From assembly GCA_028753945.1 (NCBI GenBank), contig JAPNXP010000001.1, positions 4,206,501-4,270,500 of the forward strand: a stretch of 64,000 nucleotides of DNA, read 5' to 3'. Under the pieces are notes generated by a model. It was not told the DNA's origin, made no database searches, and saw nothing but the letters and a program-made list of their open reading frames with translations. The position numbers and the translations under genes are program-made. Each line of letters begins with the position of its first letter. Position 1 is the stretch's first letter. This DNA is from Hexactinellida sp. DTS-2022 (Eukaryota; Porifera; Hexactinellida). Below are positions 56,593-64,000 of the stretch, one piece after another.

Positions 56593-57386
56593 CGTTGGTC
56601 ACACCAGATTGCCAATATGTTAACTCATTATCGCAAGATGACGTAATCACTAAAATTTCACATCGTTAAATTTGACTATTTAGGCCTATTTACGCTTTAT
56701 AATGCATGTTAGAAGTGTAGAAACCACACACCAACCGCGAAGCGGTTGGTGTGTGGTTGTGTTCTGCCGCGAAGCGACTAGCAAGCGAAGCGCGCTTATT
56801 TATATTGAAAGTTAGTTTATATCTCATAAATAAATGCGGTTTATATTCCCCCATCACTTTAATACAATCTGGACAAACAACAAACAAAACAAACAACAAT
56901 CAAGTTTTAGTAATATAGATGTTATGTTTCAGGAAATTTCCCTAATTATCTAAAATCTATGATCTAACCAAGAAGAAAGTTGCCCAAGAAAAGAAGTAGT
57001 ATTGCGCATCGGATAACAAAGTGTTATCAAAGTTTCTGAAGGTGTCTTCAACAGTTGTATCAATATCTATCAGATGACGCGGAGGCAATGCCAAAATATT
57101 GAGACAATCTGGATACGCCACGTGGTTAAGCGGTATCCATTTTAGGTCATATAAAATAAATAACTTGTTTATCATCCCCGTCAGACCCAATTTTTACCCC
57201 TCGTTCGGAATATTGTATTATTATTTAATGAAAATAATCGTAAAAATATTAGCTTTAAACCCCCTGAAGTATTCCTAATATATCAATTTTTAACAAGTCT
57301 TAATTTTTGGAGCACTACTTTAATTATTTATGTATTAGCATGTGATTTTCTAATTATATTAAATATTAATATTTATGGTTTTGTTA
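56593..57386. other. Non-coding with GCGAAGCG hairpin; unknown minus ORF 57190-56957
   Basis: 56728-56790 holds the ACCAACCGCGAAGCGGTTGG hairpin and further GCGAAGCG copies. The minus-strand ORF at 57190-56957 (77 aa; PLNHVAYPDCLNILALPPRH inside) has protein-like composition but no recognised family. Confidence 0.35.
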
Positions 57387-57659
57387 GGATAATGTATGGC
57401 CTACTCTATATAAGGCCTACCATCAAAGCTGATATTTTGCACCAAGGATGAAGTAGTGTACGATATTATTATTGACCCATAGTTATTTACATTTATCTCT
57501 GTACAGTTAGAAATATTTTAAAAATAGTTTGGATCAACTTGTCACTGATTTTTGTTAATTTTTAGTATTTAATTAATACAATTCTCCCTCCACCGATATT
57601 TTAAGCACTTCCTAGTACTATATTTGACCTTTTAATAGTTAGATATTTAATTTTTCTCA

Positions 57660-57915
57660 ATGCCGAACTGTTCTACCCCTGATTGTAGGGGTAATTATAC
57701 CACAGAAGAGCGCGTCCCAGTTTTAAACTTCCAGATGGTCCACCTGAGTTACGACATGCCTGGATACGTGCTCTCCATCGTGAGGATATTTCTGACCTCA
57801 AAATGGTGTATGTGTGTGCTAAGCATTTTCCGAAGGAAGATATTTAATATTTTCACACGGTACCCAGAGGAGATGGCACATCCTATGAGGTCCCGCGAGG
57901 AAGACCCAAATTAAA
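57660..57915 (+). pseudogene. THAP domain of P2
   Basis: MPNCSTPDCRGNYTTEERVP, then after a one-base shift HAWIRALHREDISDLKMVYV and CAKHFPKEDI. Good C2CH THAP match. No intron is needed, in contrast to P4, whose THAP region is split. Confidence 0.75.
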
Positions 57916-58535
57916 TCCTGGCGCTGTCCCCTCTCCTTCCTGGTTGCGTCTTTTTATTCCTCTACCCCTTCAATTAGAATCAAACGAACTCAGTTCTCTT
58001 ACGACTCCAAAGAGGAAGATTTATAGAACCAAGCAACTAATCTCAGCTTGAGATCAGAGAATACAGAAATGGAGAAGTTTCGTGTTGGTTGTATACAAGA
58101 AATACGAGATAAGTTAGCTTTGATAACAATCCCAACTGACTGGTTAGTTTGGATTTAAACAGATAAATAATTGTGTGAGATTTTTTTGCCTAAGATGGAA
58201 AATAATAATATTTGTGCAGATGTTTCTCTTGAAATAAATTCTTTTTATATGTGAACGGTTATGTATATGGAGAGTCCATTTCTCTCTCACTTATCTCTAT
58301 CACTGATATCGACAAATTGAAACGATGTTTACAGATATTACTCTGAAACTTAGCTCTTCCCCTCAGAAGAAACATCCTCACCATATCTCTAAAGCAAAAT
58401 AACATATTGAGGAGGCCATATGTAATCTATTAGATAGTGATGAAACAGAATCCAATTAGATAGTGATGAAACAGAATCCAAACTATTGATGCTCTGAAGT
58501 TACAGAATGAACTCCATAACCAAGAAGACCGAAAC

Positions 58536-59354
58536 AATGCACACGACTTTGTTGAAATGCTTCTTCAAATTTGGAAACTGTTCAACATAAATTCCCCACT
58601 TAAAGGTAAACGTTTGAATGATGATATTTCAAGACCTCTAACATACCAGGACGAACGATTTTCATTCTTAGCTTGTGTTGTTATTTGGTTAGAGGCTTGG
58701 CTGGCCTTGCCAGGAGATGTAGGAAAGTTAAGTAAACAAACGTTTACCAGTTTTAAACATTCTTGTACTGTATTGCCTCAGATAACTAACCATTTAACTG
58801 GATTTTGTGGATTTAACCTTTTACAGACAGATCCATTGGAACATCACTTTGGCCTATACCGTATGATGTCAGGTTCAAACTATCATATCTCGTGTCTTCA
58901 AATCGTTGAAACTGAACGCCGCCTCAAGTTATCCCACATATTAAAGATTTTTGCTTCACAACAAGATTGTGGCTTATATTCAATTCAGACATTTATTGAT
59001 TCATACTCATCCCTTGATAAGAATAATGGCGATGAAATCGATGTCCAACTAGTCTGGGATGAAATTGATGATCTAACTTCCATTGAATGTAGTTTACAGA
59101 CTCTTCAGTCATTAGCTTTTATTGCTGGTTATGCAGTACATAAATATATTTTAAAAACTCAACCATGTCATGTTTGCATTGATCTTTTGACCATTGACAA
59201 AGACTTTATCTTTGATGAAAGCAAAGAAAACTTGTTGGCGATATTGATGCAAGGATCATCCAGAAAAATTATTGTGGAAGTAACCTTGATATTCTTAGAA
59301 GAGACTGATGCGATTGCTAAATCGAGTTGCATTTCTTGTGGTATCTCTATTTGA
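58536..59354 (+). pseudogene. P-element transposase C-terminal half (P2)
   Basis: The open frame contains LLQIWKLFNINSPLKG, QDERFSFLACVVIWLEAW and QTDPLEHHFGLYRMMSGSNY, closely parallel to P1 (52550-53330). The first catalytic Asp regions are deleted, joining the THAP part to a non-coding stretch at 57950-58530. A 24-bp direct repeat (TTAGATAGTGATGAAACAGA) lies at 58431-58482. Confidence 0.85.
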
Positions 59355-59958
59355 CTATCCTAAAAATCATATTTTCACTTGCGCCAACAGTTTACTAGCT
59401 AACAAGGTTAAAACTTAAAAAGTATAACTCCGCTGTTGCATCTTAATGAATAGAAAAGCGAAAACTGAAGAAGTTCTCACACTAATGAAATACACCAGAA
59501 GGCTACTCTTCGATTAATATTATTATTGTTATTATTATTGTTATTTGAACCCACATTATTCTTTATGTATTCTTATCATTGTTGTTAAGTGAGCAATAAA
59601 GACTCAATAGAGTTGAAAACATTGAACTGTGTTTAGCACTTTCTCATCGTACACTACTTCATCCATGATACATTTGATGGTAGGCCTTATATAGAGTAGG
59701 CTATGGATAATGTTATTTGCATACGAATATGAATAGAATAAAAAATAAAAATAAAATCCCGTCCGCCGTCCGTATTTCTGAAAAAATCCGAATGATAAAC
59801 AATTCAGTGATTTTACCAGACCTTAGCTGAACATATTTTGCCAAAGAATTGACATTATCCATAGAGTTTATATTGATTGAATTTTTAATACTGACAATAC
59901 AAATCAATGAATTATTATGTATTTCCACTAAACACATGAAGTCTCTCTTAGGATGTAC

Positions 59959-60594
59959 CAGTGCTGCCAAGTCTCCGTAAATTTGTGTCTACGTTTGAAG
60001 ACTTATTTCAACGTATTTCTAGCGAAATAAATTTAAGACTTTTTGTTTAACATTTAACTTCGTTTTGGTATTAATAGTGAACCATCTTATCATTATTTGT
60101 GCTTTATAATATGTTAAATAATAAATAACATAGTGATGGATAATTTCAATCACAGAATACTCTGATTATATTACATATATATTTCTATTCAAATTATGTT
60201 AGATTTGGGGGATAGACTCAATTGACAAATTTCACATTCAATCTTCATACAGGACTTGACCCTAATACTCTAGTAAATTCAATACAGTAATCATACAATG
60301 TTTGTTTCTAGGTGATTTAAAACAGTTTCACAATTCAAAATTAGCTAATTAAATATTCCATTGATAGTTTGTTATATGCTATTAGTAAGTATATCTTATT
60401 GTATATAAACGCGAAAGGGTCCATATATGTAAATGATTATTCATACAATGTTGTTAGTTTATGATATTTGTAAAATCAAATAAAAACCTTTTGGGTCATA
60501 GAGAGAATTTTAGAATGCTCCGTAAAATTTACTGTTTCTCCGTAAAATTATGGTCAATCTGCAGGAATTAATCTGAACTCACTTGGCACCATTG
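59959..60594. mobile_element. hAT MITE (CAGTGCTGCCAAG family), copy 2
   Basis: Ends CAGTGCTGCCAAG and CTTGGCACCATTG, exact GGATGTAC duplication (59951-59958, 60595-60602). It is 636 bp, in opposite orientation to 2540-3062, and shares subterminal TGACCATAA and CGTAAAATT blocks. Confidence 0.95.
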
Positions 60595-60602
60595 GGATGT
60601 AC

Positions 60603-61138
60603 ACAAGTGTCTCACTGCGCAGCTGAACTGGTCTCACCCAATTTTGTCACTAATTAATGGGTTGTTCATTTGAACAACCCATTCATTTGAGAGTTTAGAG
60701 CCTTATTATATATAGTATTTGGTGGGGTATTAATTATAGATATAACACATCCAATTTTTGAAATTCCTCGTCATCATGGTCCGAAAAAAACATATTATTT
60801 AGCAAATATTTGATATACTGTAAGGTAAGAATAAGTATTTAATTTCGAAAATGAAAGTGTTTTTCTATTTTTAACTTGTAATCCAGGGCATTAGCGTGTT
60901 TAATTAATTAATTAATTAAGACATACGTGTAGATGCCCTGGGGTCCAAGGTATAAATAGAAAAAAAACACTCTCATTTTCACTTTCAATTGAAATTAAAT
61001 AAAATTTCACCATCACTATCAATTGGCAACTAAGAAATAACTTATTAATAAATTAAATGTAACCACTTCGTAACCAACATTCTACATTAAAAATACAACA
61101 TTTAATTAATTAATACTAAAGTTACTATGAAATAAAAC
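60603..61138. repeat. Non-coding with two palindromes
   Basis: A perfect 12-bp-stem hairpin AATGGGTTGTTC-ATTT-GAACAACCCATT (60656-60683), and a longer imperfect palindrome at 60846-60985 around (TTAA)n, with arms GAAAATGAAAGTGTTTTTC... and inverse. Confidence 0.7.
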
Positions 61139-61581
61139 CAGGGTTGCTAATCCAATCCAATCGAGAAGATTTTCGATTGCCGATTGATGCATTTTTCATC
61201 GATTTGATTGTCGATTGGATTGGTTCGATTTTTATCGATTGAATTGCAATCGATGAATTTTCATCGATTTTTTTCGATTGTTTGTTTTTTCAATTTCTAA
61301 ATAATGCCAAAATTTAAAATCCTCAATTGCTCGTCCATTAAACCCAATAATATATGACATATTATATGTTTTAAGTTTGAACATAGGATGAAACACAACT
61401 CTTTTTGATATAATACTGAGGAGTAATCGATCGAAAAAAATCGGAGAAACAATCAAAAAATCGATGATATTTTGGATTGTCGATTGCGATTGGATTGTAA
61501 TCCGAATAATCTATTGTCGAAATTTGGATTGCCGATTGTCCAAATTTGGCTCGATTGGATTGGATTGGATTGGCAACCCTG
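61139..61581. mobile_element. hAT MITE of TCGATTG repeats
   Basis: TIRs CAGGGTTGCTAATCCAATCC and GGATTGGATTGGCAACCCTG with an exact AATAAAAC duplication (61131-61138, 61582-61589). Filled with ATCGATT/TCGATTG motifs. Confidence 0.95.
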
Positions 61582-62242
61582 AATAAAACTTCTTGACATC
61601 TAGAACGGCCCTCCAAGCTTTCCAAGAATATACTCAAATTTGATGAAATATATTGGGTGCTGCAAAAAAATCAAATTTTGAATTTGCAACTTCCTCCAGG
61701 TAATAAATAATTTTGTATTTCACAAAAATCCAAACCAGTCCAATATTGAAATCTTCAAAATATATTTTCAAATAATTGAAATTTGAAGCGTTTCAAATTA
61801 ACAATTCTTATTTCTTGAATCATTAAAATGGAATGTTTTTTTGAAACTATTAAAAAATGATTTGAAAATGATTTGAAATTTTTCCAAAAAGAATCAAATC
61901 AAATCACTTACCACTTTTTTTTCTAGGTCTTAACCTTAAAAAAACCCTGCATTAGAGTCAAATAGGAAGTGGGTGGTCAAATTACTGTAGTAGCAACATT
62001 TTTACAGTCCGTTGGTGTTCGTATGAAAGTGGTTCTACTATAGTAGAAACATCCGAAAATTTTACTCAATGTATTGAGTAATTTTAGATTCATAAAATTC
62101 AGCATTGGGGTGATTCCACTTGAAATCGACGGAAAATTTCAAACAAATTCTTCAAAATCTCAGAATCGCTTATTAATTTGTATGTGACATATATCACTTC
62201 AGATATATCTATACTATTAAAACACAAACCTTTAGATGTATA
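61582..62242. other. AT-rich, no gene
   Basis: Repeated TTTGAAAATGATTTGAAAT motifs near 61858-61885; otherwise nothing. Confidence 0.4.
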
Positions 62243-62506
62243 CATAGCCTACTATACATAAGGCCTATTCACTCACTAAGACCAGGGATAACAGGAAGGC
62301 GATTTTATTATTCACCCATAATAAAAATTATACAATTATAGACAACAATAACAACCATTTCCTGTTATAATATTACTTGTGTACCTACTTATACTAGGAT
62401 TTTGGTTTTATTTCTCACTTTCCTTCTTCTCAGTACATTTATTTCGTCTCTTCTACCTTTTGACTAATTTCCTTATACGTAGTTATTTCTCAATTTACGT
62501 ACTAGT

Positions 62507-62638
62507 ATGCCAAATTCTTGTTCTGCACCCAGATGTCAAACTGGTTACTACAATGATCACAGTGGTATACCAGTCTTCCAGATGCCGTCTAACTGTCCAG
62601 ACATTGAGCAGAAGTGGAGACTTTTTTGCACAGAGATG
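62507..62638 (+). pseudogene. P4 THAP exon 1
   Basis: MPNSCSAPRCQTGYYNDHSG, then IPVFQMPSNCPDIEQKW, up to donor GTAAGT at 62639. A T-run just before the end (CTTTTTTG) is probably one base short, because the P1/P2 reading (HRDD) lies one frame over. Confidence 0.8.
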
Positions 62639-62769
62639 GTAAGTTATTTATTTACCAATATACAAATTCATTTCTATAAATTTGTAGATATTCCTCAGGG
62701 AAGTGGTACTCAATCTTTTATACTACGTACTCCTTTGTATAATCTGATGCCTTTATTTATTAACACAAT

Positions 62770-62954
62770 CAGTGTTTTTTTTAAGGCAAATTAGAGGCCC
62801 AAAATGGTCTTCTAATTTTTCTCAATGGGCCTCTAATTTTTAACGTGCTAAGTACTCAATATCATGAAATGTAGAGTGAGGGCCTCTAATTGTTGGGGTG
62901 AGGGCCTCTAATTGTTGGTAGGGCCCTCTAAGCAAATCCTTAAAAAAAACACTG
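62770..62954. mobile_element. hAT MITE (CAGTGTTTTTTTTAAGG)
   Basis: Perfect 17-bp TIRs and an exact AACACAAT duplication (62762-62769, 62955-62962). Repeated GGGCCTCTAATTxTT motifs inside. Located in the P4 intron. Confidence 0.97.
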
Positions 62955-62999
62955 AACACAATACACAGCATTGAGTAATATATAACTATTACATATAAA

Positions 63000-63124
63000 C
63001 AGGGGCGGCGAGAGGGTGGGGCCTGTGCCCCACCTGAGTCGGGCACAGGCATAAATTAATGTTAGTGTGCCCCACCTAAGGTAGGCTGTGCCCCACCAGT
63101 GGTACCGCGCTAGCGCCGCCACTG
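63000..63124. mobile_element. hAT MITE (CAGGGGCGGCG), short copy
   Basis: Ends CAGGGGCGGCG and CGCCGCCACTG, with CATATAAA/CGTATAAA duplication (7 of 8). Contains GTGCCCCACCT copies in both orientations. Relative of 6344-6666. Confidence 0.9.
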
Positions 63125-63149
63125 CGTATAAATAATACTTACTAGTTTA

Positions 63150-63222
63150 TTACAGAAATAATATTCGCGTACGTACCCCCTAGAGAACCTCTGCGTACCC
63201 CGAGGTACGTATATCCCCAGTT
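63150..63222. mobile_element. Right end of a CAGTGGTTCTCAA-type hAT MITE
   Basis: GCGTACCCCGAGGTACGTAT then CAGTTGAGAACCACTG, like 55181-55432. The left end is missing. Confidence 0.6.
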
Positions 63223-63271
63223 GAGAACCACTGCCTTAGAGTTTGCATTTATAAAAATTGTTTAACTTCAG

Positions 63272-63825
63272 ATGCTGACCAACTAAAAAAGGTTTACCTA
63301 TGTGCCAAGCCATAGGCGTCATTAATGGGGGGGGCAGGGGGGCAGGCCCCCCTAGTTTTTAAAACTGGGGGGGCCGAGTATCCCAGGCCCCCCCAGTTTA
63401 TTAAACTCGATGTTTCATAGATTGATTGTTTTTTACAATGAATGCGACTATTCATTCTACAGATTCATTCGCAAGGTGTTACAAAAACAAATTGTTAATT
63501 TATTGTTAATTGTGTAGTGATATTAATAATGAGATAATATTAATAATGAGGTATAGAGATAAACCTTTTTTGGCCCCCCCAGATTTTGAAGGATACCAAA
63601 AATATCGACGCCTATGTGCCAAGCATTTCGATCCCCAGGACATAGTCAATTACCCAAACATATTTAGACGTTGATGGCATGTATAAAACTCGAAGTATAC
63701 AAGCTAGATTGAAGAAAGGAGCATTACCTAAATATCTTCCTAACTGTCCTACTTACTTTAATGATACTTCTATAAAACAACAGCGCCTTGATAGGGATAG
63801 AAGGGAATCTGAGCTGCAGATTCAG
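63272..63825 (+). pseudogene. P4 THAP exon 2, split by a MITE
   Basis: Acceptor TTTAACTTCAG, then DADQLKKVYLCAK, interrupted by 63311-63616, then HFDPQDIVNYPNIFRR and, one frame over, LKKGALPKYLPN, up to donor GTATGT at 63826. Removing the MITE and one 8-bp duplication restores the C-x2-HF of the THAP finger. One more base shift lies near 63674. Confidence 0.8.
63311..63616. mobile_element. hAT MITE (CATAGGCGTC) in the THAP exon
   Basis: TIRs CATAGGCGTC and GACGCCTATG, exact TGCCAAGC duplication (63303-63310, 63617-63624). Contains several GGGGGGG/CCCCCCC runs and two AAACTGGGGGGGCC-type blocks. Confidence 0.95.
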
Positions 63826-63893
63826 GTATGTAGAGAAAAATAATTTCGTTTTTATGGCTAACTGAATTTAATTTCTGTTCTATTTATCTTTAG

Positions 63894-64000
63894 GCAATAC
63901 ATTTAAGTAGTGAGTGTTTTGAAGCGGAACAGAGAAAGTTTGCAATAGGAAGTTTTGATGAACTCATTATCAGATTATCTGATATACAAGTTCCCTCTGG
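63894..64000 (+). CDS. P4 transposase exon 3, start
   Basis: Acceptor TTATCTTTAG, then an open frame AIHLSSECFEAEQRKF and FDELIIRLSDIQVPSG to the window end. The 'F-x-x-G-x-F-x-x-L...VPSG' pattern occurs in the linker before the P-transposase catalytic domain. Confidence 0.6.

Larger units (their letters stand above)
57395..59704 (+). mobile_element. Internally deleted P element, copy P2
   Basis: Ends ATGGCCTACTCTATATAAGG (57396) and CCTTATATAGAGTAGGCTAT (59685-59704), with GGATAATG on both sides (57387-57394, 59705-59712). Inner TIR: CACCAAGGATGAAGTAGTGTACG and inverse. It is 2.3 kb; it keeps the THAP domain and the C-terminal transposase but lacks the RNase H first half. Confidence 0.9.
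62243..64000 (+). mobile_element. P element, copy P4, 5' part (runs off window)
   Basis: Starts ATAGCCTACTATACATAAGG (62244), then GACCAGGGATAACAGG, as in the other P elements. It contains a split THAP region and the beginning of the transposase, plus three complete MITEs and a fragment of a fourth. The right end is outside. Confidence 0.85.

Overview
This window looks like a chromosome segment from an AT-rich invertebrate animal. It has spliced genes, very long introns, THAP-type P elements, MULE, hAT, PIF/Harbinger, Tc1/pogo-like and CR1/L2-like elements, and no bacterial or phage features. The phylum cannot be fixed from the sequence. A 2A peptide in a transposable element and abundant P elements would fit several marine invertebrate groups, but that is only a hint.

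Host gene. Three minus-strand exons (48834-48662, 37145-36945, 12932-12343) join in phase and encode the middle, acidic and C-terminal winged-helix parts of the TFIIF alpha subunit (RAP74, GTF2F1). The two introns between them are about 11.5 kb and 24 kb and are filled with transposons. The N-terminal exons are probably beyond 48.8 kb, in or past the window; I did not find them.

1-5.2 kb is a MULE-like transposon with TIRs of about 215 bp and a near-perfect 9-bp target duplication. It encodes a short hydrophobic leader ending in a canonical 2A ribosome-skipping motif, which splices in frame to an RNase H-fold transposase followed by an OTU cysteine-protease domain. The transposase is broken by stops, frameshifts and an inserted hAT MITE. 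5.2-12.3 kb (downstream of GTF2F1) holds relics of a PHD-finger ORF and a FLYWCH/MULE transposase, plus MITEs and palindromes. 13-19 kb is a nest about five levels deep around a P-type element. 19.2-24 kb is a hAT MITE containing a Harbinger containing a FLYWCH-MULE-RING element whose TIRs are arrays of a short GATCAAAGTTC unit. 24.8-26 kb is a minus-strand hAT pseudogene. 26-28.3 kb holds a repeat family with an unusual conserved hairpin. 29.2-29.7 kb is a tandem array. 30.8-35.4 kb is a BED/hAT transposase relic split by a 3.6-kb LINE with a 143-bp target duplication. 36.9-48.8 kb has the two middle GTF2F1 exons, many MITEs and a 1.1-kb long palindrome. 49.3-55.2 kb is a nearly full-length THAP P element, 57.4-59.7 kb an internally deleted P element, and 62.2-64 kb the 5' end of a third, running off the window.

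Many of the small elements are delimited by short inverted ends and exact or near-exact 8-bp duplications (hAT) or TA (Tc1/pogo-like), so boundaries are often good to the base. Every large transposase reading frame seen here is damaged; the 2A leader is the only intact-looking piece of the most unusual element.
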